36,457 bases of DNA from Blautia sp. (GCA_023663685.1 JAMPHB010000012.1:1-36457), one strand, 5' to 3'; positions 1 through 7,662 are shown, counted from the first letter of the stretch. Numbers and translations are program-made. Notes: generated from the letters alone by a model not told the origin.

Positions 1-70
1 ATACTAGCTCAGTTGGTAGAGCACTTGACTTTTAATCAAGTTGTCGGGGGTTCGATTCCCCCGTATCTCA
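1..70 (+). tRNA. tRNA-Lys (anticodon TTT), 5' end cut by the window
   Basis: The anticodon arm CTTGA-CTTTTAA-TCAAG puts TTT at the anticodon position, giving Lys. The T arm (GGGGG-TTCGATT-CCCCC) and the 3' acceptor strand GTATCTC plus discriminator A are complete. The first three acceptor bases (GAG expected) lie outside the window. CCA is not encoded. A strong terminator follows at once. Confidence 0.95.
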
Positions 71-72
71 CG

Positions 73-115
73 AAAACAGCCGCAAAGCCTGAAATACAGG
101 CTTTGCGGCTGTTTT
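73..115 (+). terminator. Intrinsic terminator, probably bidirectional
   Basis: This is a perfect 19-bp inverted repeat (73-91 with 97-115, loop AAATA). Its outer arms are AAAA/TTTT, so either strand ends in a short U tract. It can terminate tRNA-Lys on the plus strand and the toxin gene arriving on the minus strand. Confidence 0.85.
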
Positions 116-122
116 AATTAGA

Positions 123-151
123 CGGATATTGCGTTGTTATCCGGTCTTTTT
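123..151 (+). terminator. Second, weaker terminator-like hairpin
   Basis: CGGATA (123-128) pairs with TATCCG (138-143) and is followed by TTTTT at 147-151. It overlaps the 3' end of the convergent toxin gene, so it may back up the terminator at 73-115. Confidence 0.45.
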
Positions 152-629
152 ATTCTGAGAGCTCTTTCTCCATTTCTTTTTGGATATAATCTATATCTGG
201 AAAAATCAAATGAATACCTTGCCTGTGCAGGGCAAGAACTTCCCTAAGATTGACAGTCAATTCCTTGTTTAATTTGTTATGTATGGTTATGGGTTTCTGT
301 TCTATCGTATGGACATGATCGAGATATTTTCCTATAATCGGAAATGCATTTTGAATTAAGAAAGCATTGTCCTTTCCGGCAAATGTTCCAATAATGATGG
401 TATTGCATTTTCCATAACGTTTAATTTTCTTTTTGATAATGTTTTTATATTTATCAATTTGAGAACTGATTGGAATCATCCAGTATAATTTCTTATTTCG
501 GCTATCCTGAATTGCTAAAAAATGTGGACGGTAATTCCCGCTTTCCTTATTGCTCATCAAATATTTATTTTGTATCCGGTCAAAAAATTCATCTTTGATA
601 TGATAAGAGTATCCCTGTTTTATTTCCAT
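150..629 (-). CDS. cptN: Type III toxin, CptN-like endoribonuclease (ToxN/AbiQ superfamily)
   Basis: This 159-residue, lysine-rich, AT-rich protein has the layout I associate with CptN/ToxN/TenpN toxins: an N-terminal YRPHFLAIQD strand, then LYWMIPISSQIDKY, and FLIQNAFPI in the middle. Toxins of this superfamily are RNases held inactive by an RNA antitoxin built of short repeats. The start is backed by GAGGAG five bases upstream. The context decides the call: going upstream on the same strand come an intrinsic terminator (662-690), three degenerate repeats (691-829) and a promoter (852-878), which is the standard type III order. The terminator between RNA and toxin is expected to limit toxin transcription. 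Roles in phage defence or plasmid stability are known for the class; activity here is inferred. CptN is preferred over TenpN/ToxN because of repeat length and likely host lineage. Confidence 0.82.
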   Translation of the reverse strand: MEIKQGYSYHIKDEFFDRIQNKYLMSNKESGNYRPHFLAIQDSRNKKLYWMIPISSQIDKYKNIIKKKIKRYGKCNTIIIGTFAGKDNAFLIQNAFPIIGKYLDHVHTIEQKPITIHNKLNKELTVNLREVLALHRQGIHLIFPDIDYIQKEMEKELSE

Positions 630-661
630 GCTTTCTCCTCAGAGCCAAGAGTTTTACCTGC

Positions 662-690
662 AAAAATCCCCATCAGTGTCGATGGGGATT
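662..690 (-). terminator. Terminator between antitoxin RNA and toxin gene
   Basis: On the minus strand AATCCCCATC (690-681), a 6-nt loop and GATGGGGATT (674-665) form a 10-bp stem running into a T tract. It sits 33 bases before the toxin start. In type III loci this hairpin sets the ratio of antitoxin RNA to toxin mRNA through partial readthrough. Confidence 0.88.
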
Positions 691-845
691 CCTTTCGAAC
701 TATACTACTTATATCCCACCAGTATAGCAAGTGGCAAGAATTTACATACCGAATTATTTATACCCCACACCATCGGCAGGTGGCAGAAATACCTGCTATG
801 CTTTTTGTACCCCGTCACATAACAAACGGTAAACATTTACTTCTA
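663..845 (-). ncRNA. cptI: Type III antitoxin RNA precursor (CptI-like)
   Basis: This is the predicted transcript from about seven bases after the -10 box (852-857) to the terminator, about 180 nt. It has no convincing reading frame. It holds three degenerate repeats of about 44-49 nt, each with a 4-bp hairpin closing a 10-11-nt loop, followed by a G-rich GGGGTA/GGGATA stretch. Each repeat would be expected to be cut by the toxin into a pseudoknotted inhibitor RNA. Pairing changes in step between repeats (CCGT/ACGG in the first, CCAC/GTGG in the other two), which supports a selected structure. Exact 5' and 3' ends are inferred. Confidence 0.75.
691..829 (-). repeat. Three degenerate tandem repeats of the antitoxin array
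   Basis: Read on the minus strand, units begin at 829, 783 and 734. In unit 1, CCGT (829-826) pairs with ACGG (815-812). In unit 2, CCAC (783-780) pairs with GTGG (768-765). In unit 3, CCAC (734-731) pairs with GTGG (719-716). Each 3' arm runs into GGGGTA, GGGGTA or GGATATA. Sequence identity between units is low outside these elements, so simple repeat finders may miss them. Confidence 0.72.
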
Positions 846-851
846 CTCCAT

Positions 852-878
852 AGTATAGCAAAAAGTCGTAAGATGCAA
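852..878 (-). promoter_or_regulatory. Promoter of the antitoxin-toxin locus
   Basis: On the minus strand TTGCAT (878-873), a 15-bp spacer and TATACT (857-852) form the promoter, with an extended -10 (TGC immediately before the hexamer) that can offset the short spacer. It is the only good promoter between the MATE terminator and the repeats. Confidence 0.7.
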
Positions 879-901
879 CTGTTTTTTCATTTTGGTGAGA
901 G

Positions 902-926
902 AAAAAAATTTCCATTTTCAAAATGG
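902..926 (-). terminator. Terminator of the MATE gene
   Basis: On the minus strand CCATTTT-G-AAAATGG is followed by AAATTTTTTT. It lies 36 bases past the MATE stop codon and separates that gene from the toxin-antitoxin promoter. Confidence 0.75.
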
Positions 927-961
927 TGTTTTGTGTTCATATCGAGATTCCAACCGGCAGC

Positions 962-2317
962 TCATGCCTCCCCCGCGCCTGCAGAATGCCAGCGCCGGGC
1001 CTTTGCCTTCCACACCAGATAGGCGCCAAGCAGGAGAAGTCCTGTGGTCAGCCATGCCGCGGCGTCTGCAAAGCATACGCCCCTATAGCCGAAGGAAGCG
1101 GCAAACAGCCGGATTACTACGAAGCGGCTGAGAAGCTCCACCACGCCGCTGAGCATCGGAACCATTCCCCGGCCAAGCCCCTGCAGGCCGTTGCGGTACA
1201 CGAAGATCCATGCCAGCGGGAGCATGAATGCGCTGGAGATATAGAGGTATTCCATAGCGTAACCGATAGTCTCCGGGGAGGGCTCATGGATGAACCACCC
1301 GATCATAAAGGGGCCTGCAAAACAGCTGACCGCCGCACCTGCGGCCGCAGCTGCAAAGGAAAGGAAAAATCCGTCCCGCATACCCTTAAAAATGCGGTCG
1401 TATCTGCCTGCGCCAAGGTTTTGCCCGCAGAAGGTCGCAAAAGCAGTTCCGAGGGTCGGCATGGTCTGGGTGGCAAGGCTGCAGACCTTGGAGGCGGCAG
1501 TGAAGGCGGCGACCACGGCGGAGCCGAACACATTGACCGCGCTCTGCAGGATCATGGTTCCAATCGCCGTAATCGAGTAATTGAGCGCCATCGGAATGCC
1601 GATGCGGAGCATTCCATAAATATCCGTCCAGCGCAGGACACAGTCCTTTTTTTGAAAACGCAGGAACTCGTATTTGTGGAACATGACCACAAAGCACATG
1701 AGCGCCGACACCCCCTGGGAGATGACAGTGGCCAGCGCCGCGCCCGCCGTGCCGAGCCTTAACGCGACGATTAAAAAGACGTCCAGCGCGATATTGAGCG
1801 CAGAGGAAAAAATCAGAAAATACAGAGGCGTTTTGCTGTCCCCGATGCTTCGGAGGATGCCCGACGCCACATTGTAGGCCATGGTGCAGATAATTCCCGC
1901 GAAAATCACGCGGATATAATTGTTTGCAAGGTCTAAGATATTTTCCGGGGTGTGCATCCAGATGAGAAACTGTCTGGATGCCGCCACGGTCAAAACGGTG
2001 AGGATCGTGGAGACAATCACCATCAGAAAGAGGGACAGCGCCACATAGCGCTTTAAGGTTTTTTCGTCCTTCGCGCCGAAGGCGTGCGACAGCATGACGC
2101 CGAAGCCCTGCGCGATTCCGTTGGCAAAGCCCAGCACGAGGAACATGAGACAGCCGGTGGAGCCGACGGCCGCCAGCGCGTCCTCTCCCAGATACTGTCC
2201 CACGATGATCGTGTCCACCATATTATAAAATTGCTGGAACAGATTTCCCAATAGCACGGGCACGGAAAAGAGCAGCAGTATTTTCATGGGACTTCCGACA
2301 GTCATATCCTTTTGCAT
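962..2317 (-). CDS. MATE-family multidrug/Na+ efflux transporter
   Basis: This 451-residue polytopic membrane protein has about 12 hydrophobic segments in two halves. The N-terminus (MQKDMTVGSPMKILLLFSVP) and the following LLGNLFQQFYNMVDTIIVGQ are typical of MATE transporters, which export cationic drugs or metabolites in exchange for Na+ or H+. The start at 2317 is chosen because GGAGG lies seven bases upstream. An earlier in-frame start at 2386 would read back into tRNA-Leu and is rejected. Length and both repeats look intact. The gene follows tRNA-Leu on the same strand, with a hairpin and a possible -10 (TATAAT, 2342-2337) between. Substrate cannot be told. Confidence 0.92.
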   Translation of the reverse strand: MQKDMTVGSPMKILLLFSVPVLLGNLFQQFYNMVDTIIVGQYLGEDALAAVGSTGCLMFLVLGFANGIAQGFGVMLSHAFGAKDEKTLKRYVALSLFLMVIVSTILTVLTVAASRQFLIWMHTPENILDLANNYIRVIFAGIICTMAYNVASGILRSIGDSKTPLYFLIFSSALNIALDVFLIVALRLGTAGAALATVISQGVSALMCFVVMFHKYEFLRFQKKDCVLRWTDIYGMLRIGIPMALNYSITAIGTMILQSAVNVFGSAVVAAFTAASKVCSLATQTMPTLGTAFATFCGQNLGAGRYDRIFKGMRDGFFLSFAAAAAGAAVSCFAGPFMIGWFIHEPSPETIGYAMEYLYISSAFMLPLAWIFVYRNGLQGLGRGMVPMLSGVVELLSRFVVIRLFAASFGYRGVCFADAAAWLTTGLLLLGAYLVWKAKARRWHSAGAGEA

Positions 2318-2351
2318 TGCAGGCCTCCTTGTAAAAATTATAAGACTAAGC

Positions 2352-2380
2352 GAGGAGACTAACGCAGGGTCAGTCTCCTC
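2352..2380 (-). terminator. Hairpin between tRNA-Leu and the MATE gene
   Basis: GAGGAGACT and AGTCTCCTC form a perfect 9-bp stem with an 11-nt loop, five bases beyond the tRNA-Leu 3' end. A T-rich but interrupted tract follows on the minus strand. It may end the tRNA transcript or attenuate readthrough into the MATE gene. Confidence 0.5.
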
Positions 2381-2385
2381 AATCA

Positions 2386-2466
2386 TGCGGGCAACAGGAC
2401 TTGAACCTGCACGTCGTAGACACCAGAACCTAAATCTGGCGCGTCTGCCAATTCCGCCATGCCCGC
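2386..2466 (-). tRNA. tRNA-Leu (anticodon TAG)
   Basis: The acceptor arms are GCGGGCA and TGCCCGC with discriminator A. The anticodon arm CCAGA-TTTAGGT-TCTGG gives anticodon TAG. The long variable arm and 81-nt length are those of a class II tRNA. CCA is not encoded. Confidence 0.95.
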
Positions 2467-2482
2467 GAAGTAACTTCTATAT

Positions 2483-2511
2483 ACTATACTGATTCTTCCG
2501 GAGAATGTCAA
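2483..2511 (-). promoter_or_regulatory. Promoter of tRNA-Leu
   Basis: On the minus strand TTGACA (2511-2506), a 17-bp spacer and TATAGT (2488-2483) lie just upstream of the tRNA 5' end at 2466. This is near consensus. Confidence 0.88.
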
Positions 2512-2548
2512 TTCCCTAAAGAAAAAAAGTGGGAAAATGAGCAAAAGG

Positions 2549-2576
2549 TTGACAAATGTGCGGAACTATGTATAAT
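2549..2576 (+). promoter_or_regulatory. Promoter of the oligopeptide transporter operon
   Basis: Consensus TTGACA (2549-2554), a 16-bp spacer and TATAAT (2571-2576). Transcription from about 2583 gives a leader of about 210 nt before the first gene. This promoter diverges from that of tRNA-Leu. Confidence 0.88.
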
Positions 2577-2648
2577 AATATTAGTTATGCCTCAGATTTT
2601 TGCGGTTTATGTTTTCTGAGAAGTAAGGCAGTAAAAGGGATAGAGCGG

Positions 2649-2689
2649 AGAAGTGCAACGGACAAAGGGGTGAGGTTGGACTTCTTTTT
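2649..2689 (+). promoter_or_regulatory. Possible transcription attenuator in the operon leader
   Basis: AGAAGT (2649-2654) pairs with ACTTCT (2680-2685) and CAAC (2656-2659) with GTTG (2675-2678), around a 15-nt loop. TTTTT follows at 2685-2689. It is terminator-like and lies entirely in the untranslated leader, 100 bases before the first gene. No known riboswitch class was recognised in the remainder of 2583-2792. Confidence 0.4.
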
Positions 2690-2792
2690 GTGTTTTGCCC
2701 CGGTAAGTTTCTGCCCTGGAAAATACATGTGAGATCTGATATATATGCGCAGGAGGCGTTTATATATAATATTTTTAAGGAAAGGAGAAATT

Positions 2793-4973
2793 ATGAAAAA
2801 GAAACTGGTTAGTATGCTGCTGGCGTTTTGTACCTGCTTAAGCTTCGTTGCCTGTGGAAACACGGGAGACGGGGGGGTGGATACAGAAGAATTTGAGTCC
2901 ACGCAGCCGCAGGAGACAAGCAATGCGGAGGGCCTTACGATGCCCGAGAATTATGATGAGGATTCCTCGGAGATTTATAATCTGGCGCTTAAGGATTTCT
3001 ATGAGTCATATCAGCAGGCGAAGGCTTCCACGAATGTATCCGAGAAATTTGCGCTGGAGGCGATCGCGGAGGCGAAGCTTTTGGGCGCGGCGGTGATCAT
3101 TCCGACGATTACCCAGTATGGAGATTATGGAATACAGAGAGTTGCACCTTACACATCCCCGCAGGTGCTGTGGGGCACGGACAATGTCAGATACCATGAC
3201 CGCATCGTGTGCGAGGAGCTTATTACGAAGGAGGACTTTGCCGAGATCAAGCAGAAGTGGGCGGAGCTCAAGGGCACCGGCACCTATGAGGAATGGGTAA
3301 AGCAGTACCTTACCGACAAGGGTTACACCTTAAAGGATACCTACACATATGCATACTCGTCAGACCCTGTATCGTGGGATGTGCTGGCAACTTCCGAGGC
3401 GGTGGACAGCGAGGTGCTTGTCAATACCTACGACGGCCTGCTGGAGTATGACATGGAGGGCGTGCAGCAGCCCGCGCTTGCGGAGAGCTATGAGGTATCC
3501 GACGACGGCCTGACCTACACCTTCCACCTTCGCTCCGGCGTAAAGTGGGTGGACTCGCAGGGGCGCGAGGTCGCAGATGTCAAGGCCGACGATTTTGTTG
3601 CCGGTATGCAGCATCTTCTGGACGCCAAGGGCGGTCTGGATTCCCTGCTCTATGACATCATTAAAAATGCAAGGCAGTACGGAACCGGCGAGATATCTGA
3701 TTTCTCAGAGGTCGGAGTTGCCGCGCCGGATGATAATACTGTCGTTTATACGCTCGATGCACCCTGCAGCTATCTGATCACCATGGTGGGATATTCCATC
3801 TTTGCGCCGATGAGCAGAACCTATTATGAGTCCCAGGGCGGTAAGTTCGGCGTGGAGTTTGATTCCTCCGCAGCAGATTATACCTACGGCAAGGATGCGG
3901 ACTCTATCGCGTATTGCGGCCCCTACCTTGTGACGAGTGCGACGGAAAAGAATTCCATCGTGTACAAGGCAAATGAGTCCTACTGGAATGCCGGCAATAT
4001 CAATATAAATACAATCACCTGGCTGTTTTCAGACGGCTCTGACCCGACGAAGCTTTACAATGATGCGCTTGCGGGCACCATTGACGGCTGCGGCCTTACT
4101 GTGGAGGCGCTGGAGCTTGCCAAGGAGGACGGCAACTTTGATAAATATACGGTACTCCGTGATACGAACGCTACCTCGTACTGTGCATTCTTTAATCTGA
4201 ACCGGAATGCATTCCACAACTTTAATGACCACACCGTGGCTGTTTCCAGCCAGACAGAGGAGGATAAGACGCGGACGAATGCGGCGGTCAACAACGTGCA
4301 TTTCCGCCGGGCGTTATTCTTTGCCTTTGACCGCGCTTCCTACAATGCGCAGAGCAACGGTGAGGAGTTAAAGCTTAACAATCTTCGCAACACCTATACG
4401 CCGGGCAATTTCGTGACGCTCGAGGAGGATGTGACCGTTGACATCAACGGCACGGCGACCACCTTTGCGGCGGGAACGTACTACGGCGAGATCATTCAGG
4501 CGCAGCTGGATGCGGACAATATTCCGATTGTGGCATGGAACAAGGATGCGAACGACGGAATCGGCTCTTCGGACGGCTATGACGGCTGGCGCAATCTGGA
4601 CAACGCCAAGGCGGAGATGGAGACGGCGATCAGCGAGCTGGCAGAGGCAGGAGTCACCATCGATGCAGACAATCCGATTCATCTGGATGTACCCTACCCG
4701 TCGGAGGTAACAAGCCTTACGAATCAGGTGAACGTTATGAAGCAGTCGATCGAGTCCGCCTTTGACGGCGCTGTGGTCGTAGATCTGGTAGACTGTATCA
4801 CCTATACGACATGGGGATATTCCGGGTACTATACCTCTTACGGCTACGAGTCGAATTACGACCTGACCGACCAGTCCGGCTGGATGCCTGATTACGGCGA
4901 TCCCTCCAGCTATCTGGACACCTATCTGCCGGAATATGAAGGCTATATGGGAAAGGCCCTCGGAATTTACTAA
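2793..4973 (+). CDS. Oligopeptide-binding lipoprotein, AmiA/OppA type, apparently circularly permuted
   Basis: This 726-residue extracellular solute-binding lipoprotein (SBP_bac_5 family) would deliver peptides to the transporter encoded downstream. The start at 2793 follows AAAGGAG at six bases. The signal peptide is MKKKLVSMLL... with a lipobox-like FVAC and Cys21. From about residue 183 (TYTYAYSSDPVSWD) the order is canonical: DGLTYTFHLRSGVKW, ADDFVAGMQHLL, GPYLVTSATEKNSIVYKANESYW and near the end GWMPDYGDPSSYLDTYLP. The protein then stops at YMGKALGIY, where AmiA-like proteins continue for another 100 or so residues. That missing tail seems to sit at the N-terminus instead, residues 56-172: a helix, the strand AAVIIPTITQYG, RVAPYTSPQ, GTDNVRYHD and ITKEDFAEIKQKW. 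The termini therefore look swapped rather than lost. Ligand specificity is unknown. Confidence 0.88.
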   Translation: MKKKLVSMLLAFCTCLSFVACGNTGDGGVDTEEFESTQPQETSNAEGLTMPENYDEDSSEIYNLALKDFYESYQQAKASTNVSEKFALEAIAEAKLLGAAVIIPTITQYGDYGIQRVAPYTSPQVLWGTDNVRYHDRIVCEELITKEDFAEIKQKWAELKGTGTYEEWVKQYLTDKGYTLKDTYTYAYSSDPVSWDVLATSEAVDSEVLVNTYDGLLEYDMEGVQQPALAESYEVSDDGLTYTFHLRSGVKWVDSQGREVADVKADDFVAGMQHLLDAKGGLDSLLYDIIKNARQYGTGEISDFSEVGVAAPDDNTVVYTLDAPCSYLITMVGYSIFAPMSRTYYESQGGKFGVEFDSSAADYTYGKDADSIAYCGPYLVTSATEKNSIVYKANESYWNAGNININTITWLFSDGSDPTKLYNDALAGTIDGCGLTVEALELAKEDGNFDKYTVLRDTNATSYCAFFNLNRNAFHNFNDHTVAVSSQTEEDKTRTNAAVNNVHFRRALFFAFDRASYNAQSNGEELKLNNLRNTYTPGNFVTLEEDVTVDINGTATTFAAGTYYGEIIQAQLDADNIPIVAWNKDANDGIGSSDGYDGWRNLDNAKAEMETAISELAEAGVTIDADNPIHLDVPYPSEVTSLTNQVNVMKQSIESAFDGAVVVDLVDCITYTTWGYSGYYTSYGYESNYDLTDQSGWMPDYGDPSSYLDTYLPEYEGYMGKALGIY

Positions 4974-5003
4974 TCCGAAACACGATGTAAGACACCAATT
5001 AAC

Positions 5004-5031
5004 GCAGGAGGGCGGTTCGCCGTCCCCCTGC
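5004..5031 (+). other. Stable hairpin between binding protein and permease genes
   Basis: A 12-bp stem with one mismatch is closed by a TTCG loop (5016-5019). The T tract after it is weak. Such structures after binding-protein genes commonly protect that part of the mRNA or cut downstream transcription, so the binding protein is made in excess. Confidence 0.6.
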
Positions 5032-5053
5032 AGATTTTAGTGAGAGCACAATT

Positions 5054-6625
5054 ATGGCAAAATATTTGATTAAGCGCATTCTTCACGGTCTGGTTTCCCT
5101 TGTCATTGTGGTGGGGCTGGTTATGATCATGGTGTACACCGTCATGGACCGGACTTTGATTTTTGCAAAGGATAATTCCTATACAAAGCAGAGCAACAAC
5201 TCAAAGATTGCTTACCGGTACCAGAAGTGGGAGGACTACGGCTATCTGGATTATGTGCCCTATGCGGATTATCTGCTCGACCTCGTGGAAAGCGGGGAGC
5301 TGGACGAGGAGACACGCGCAAAGGCGGTATCCATCGGCAGGACAAAGGAGCAGGACTCCGAGCTGGTGCAGGAATATGTTAAAAAATTTAATAATTATTA
5401 CAAATCTAAGGGCTATACGATCAGGCGCCTGGATGCGAAAATGATGAATCCGAAAAAGGTGGCTACCGGCGGTAACCAGCAGCTTTTCGCATACAAGGAT
5501 GTGCCGGTTCTGACCCGTCTATGGGGGTATTTTTCCGGTCTGGTCTCGATTGACAATATCCATAGGGTGGAGGATATCGAGGGAAAACGGGGGCTTACCT
5601 TTACATTGCATGATCCGGTCTATGGAGGGGAGAAGTTTTCTCCGGCGATCATGGGCAATGGAACAATGCATAAATATCTGTTATATTTTGACTCGAAATT
5701 TCCATATATTCATCAGAATATAGTTACAATAAATCTGGGCACGTCCTATTCTGTAAATCAGGGCAGCGATGTGTTTGACACCATGACGAGGGCGCAGGGC
5801 TCTTATGTGAAATCGACCATCACATTCCCGACGGGACTGACGGAGGCCAGCGCGGACGATCTGCACAGCGCGACCTATGTGAAGGGCTCGAGAGAGACGA
5901 GCCTTGTATATGAGGACCGCTTTACCGATGATTACACGAGGGTGCGGACGATGAAGGCGAACCATTCGAAGATTGGTTTTTCCTTTATGATCGGTATTCT
6001 GGCGACCCTTATGTCCTATATCCTCGGCGTGCCTCTTGGCATTTTGATGGCGCGCAAGAAGGATAAGCTGGTAGATAAGATCGGCACGTTTTACATTGTA
6101 TTTATCATGGCGGTGCCAAGCCTTGCCTATATCTTTTTGTTCAAGGCAATCGGTGGAAAGGCGGGGCTGCCCACGACCTTCGATCTCGAGGCGACGAGTA
6201 AGCTCATGTACATTCTGCCGATTGTTTCCCTCGCGCTGCCGCAGGTCGGCAACCTGATGAAATGGCTGCGCCGCTACATGATTGACCAGATGAACTCGGA
6301 CTATGTGAAGTTTGCGAGGTCGGGAGGACTGACCGAGGGCGAGATTTTCAGCAAACATATCTTTAAAAATGCGGTGATCCCGGTCGTGCAGGGGATTCCG
6401 GGAGCGGTTTTGGGAGCGATGACCGGAGCCATCATTACCGAGCGTGTGTATGTAGTGCCCGGCGCCGGAAACCTGCTCACGGAGGCAATCAACAAGTACG
6501 ACAACGGCGTTATTATCGGCGTCACGCTCTTTTACGCGGTGCTGACCGTGGCCTCTGTGATTTTGGGCGATGTGCTGATGGCGCTGGTAGACCCGAGAAT
6601 TTCATTTACAACGAAGGACAGGTGA
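5054..6625 (+). CDS. Oligopeptide ABC transporter permease, AmiC/OppB type
   Basis: This 523-residue inner-membrane permease pairs with the next gene product to form the peptide channel. One membrane helix lies at residues 9-30, followed by an extracellular region of about 270 residues (to about 305), then the five-helix permease core. The core carries the coupling-helix motif around RSGGLTEGEIFSKHIFKNA. Classical OppB is about 310 residues; AmiC of streptococci, about 500, also has a large external domain, so this is Ami-type. The start has only a weak GAGAG site, and translation may depend on the hairpin just upstream. Confidence 0.93.
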   Translation: MAKYLIKRILHGLVSLVIVVGLVMIMVYTVMDRTLIFAKDNSYTKQSNNSKIAYRYQKWEDYGYLDYVPYADYLLDLVESGELDEETRAKAVSIGRTKEQDSELVQEYVKKFNNYYKSKGYTIRRLDAKMMNPKKVATGGNQQLFAYKDVPVLTRLWGYFSGLVSIDNIHRVEDIEGKRGLTFTLHDPVYGGEKFSPAIMGNGTMHKYLLYFDSKFPYIHQNIVTINLGTSYSVNQGSDVFDTMTRAQGSYVKSTITFPTGLTEASADDLHSATYVKGSRETSLVYEDRFTDDYTRVRTMKANHSKIGFSFMIGILATLMSYILGVPLGILMARKKDKLVDKIGTFYIVFIMAVPSLAYIFLFKAIGGKAGLPTTFDLEATSKLMYILPIVSLALPQVGNLMKWLRRYMIDQMNSDYVKFARSGGLTEGEIFSKHIFKNAVIPVVQGIPGAVLGAMTGAIITERVYVVPGAGNLLTEAINKYDNGVIIGVTLFYAVLTVASVILGDVLMALVDPRISFTTKDR

Positions 6626-6631
6626 CGGACT

Positions 6632-7600
6632 ATGGACTATGATTTAAGCGAATTTGGACTGTCAGAACAGGAGCTTTTCTCCCGTGTGGATCACAGTGAT
6701 CTGGAGTCCGAAAAAATTACGGCCCCGAGATATTCCTACTGGAATTCGGTGTTTCGGGTGTTTTTCAGAAAGAAGTTCAACATATTTATTTTAGTTTTGC
6801 TGGCAGTGATCATACTGTTTGCCTATCTGTATCCGATGTTCATCGAGTACGATAAGTTTGCCAACCTTATGAATGCGAGCGCAAAGCATTTGACGCCGGC
6901 GCAGGCGCTCCAGAGGAACGGCTTTTCCATTCACTGGCTCCTCGGAGCGGGAGCCGCAGGGCAGTCCACCTTTGACGCAATCTGGGTGGGCTCACGGATC
7001 TCCATCTCTCTGGCACTGGTCTGCGCGGCAATCAACATGACGGTCGGCGTGATCGTGGGAGCAGTCTGGGGTTTTTCCAAGAAGCTGGACATCATTATGA
7101 TGGAGCTGTTCAATATCATTTACAATGTGCCCTATCTGCTGGTGTGCGCGGTGCTCGTCATGCTCTTTACGCCGAGCTTCTGGGTGATGGTATTTGCCTT
7201 TACAATCACCGAGTGGCTGTCGGTTGCTTACTTTATCCGCACGCAGGTAATCATTATAAGGGACCGGGAGTATAATCTGGCATCCAGATGCCTGGGAACA
7301 TCCACGATAAAGATTGCGACAAAAAATATTCTGCCCTTTATGACCTCTGTGATCGTGACGCTTCTGGCTACGGAGATTCCGTATTATATCTCCATGGAAG
7401 TATTTCTTTCCTATGTGGGACTGGGCTTGTCCGACATGTCACTGGGACGCCTGATTTATGAGTCGGAGAGCGCTATGGTGACGCCGGGCTGGGGCTTCGA
7501 ATTCTGGAGTCCGGTGGCGGTCGCATCCATAATAGCGGTAGTGCTGTATGTGGCCGGGCAGAATCTCGGAGACGCCTCCGATCCAAGAACACATATGTGA
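6632..7600 (+). CDS. Oligopeptide ABC transporter permease, AmiD/OppC type
   Basis: This 322-residue second permease subunit begins six bases after the AmiC-like stop, with AGGTGA upstream. It has the OppC layout: a cytosolic N-terminus of about 45 residues, a first membrane helix (NIFILVLLAVIILFAYLYP), an external loop, then five helices. The coupling loop is around REYNLASRCLGTSTIKI and the C-terminus ends NLGDASDPRTHM, close to the usual NLGDGLRDALDPR. Length is normal. It forms the channel with the product of 5054-6625. Confidence 0.93.
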   Translation: MDYDLSEFGLSEQELFSRVDHSDLESEKITAPRYSYWNSVFRVFFRKKFNIFILVLLAVIILFAYLYPMFIEYDKFANLMNASAKHLTPAQALQRNGFSIHWLLGAGAAGQSTFDAIWVGSRISISLALVCAAINMTVGVIVGAVWGFSKKLDIIMMELFNIIYNVPYLLVCAVLVMLFTPSFWVMVFAFTITEWLSVAYFIRTQVIIIRDREYNLASRCLGTSTIKIATKNILPFMTSVIVTLLATEIPYYISMEVFLSYVGLGLSDMSLGRLIYESESAMVTPGWGFEFWSPVAVASIIAVVLYVAGQNLGDASDPRTHM

Positions 7601-7603
7601 GTT

Positions 7604-7644
7604 GTCATAAGGGTGGTCAGCGAAGCTGACAGATTCCTTATGAC
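7604..7644 (+). other. Intergenic two-tier hairpin
   Basis: GTCATAAGG (7604-7612) pairs with CCTTATGAC (7636-7644), enclosing GTCAGC-GAA-GCTGAC (7616-7630). There is no T tract, so it is more likely an mRNA processing or stability element between permease and ATPase genes than a terminator. Confidence 0.55.
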
Positions 7645-7662
7645 TCTAGGTGGAGATTAAAT

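Noticed and set aside
691-829. CRISPR array as an explanation for the repeats
   Set aside because: The units are adjacent without unique spacers, are degenerate, and sit between a promoter and a terminator before a type III toxin. There are no cas genes.
522-1762. Long plus-strand frames across 522-1762
   Set aside because: They run antisense to the toxin-antitoxin locus and the MATE gene, lack ribosome sites and encode low-complexity Arg/Ala/Pro-rich sequence typical of shadow frames.
2587-2619. Ten-codon frame near the predicted transcription start of the oligopeptide operon
   Set aside because: It has no ribosome site and would be nearly leaderless. Nothing supports translation, unlike the leader peptide at 19078.
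2793-4973. Simple C-terminal truncation of the binding protein by a nonsense mutation
   Set aside because: The sequence after the stop has no continuing OppA-like frame, a hairpin follows directly, and the missing segment seems to be present at the N-terminus.
5681-6358. Antisense frame of 225 codons within the AmiC-like permease gene
   Set aside because: It is opposite a well-supported permease, has no ribosome site and shows His/Arg-rich composition expected from the complement of a GC-rich gene.
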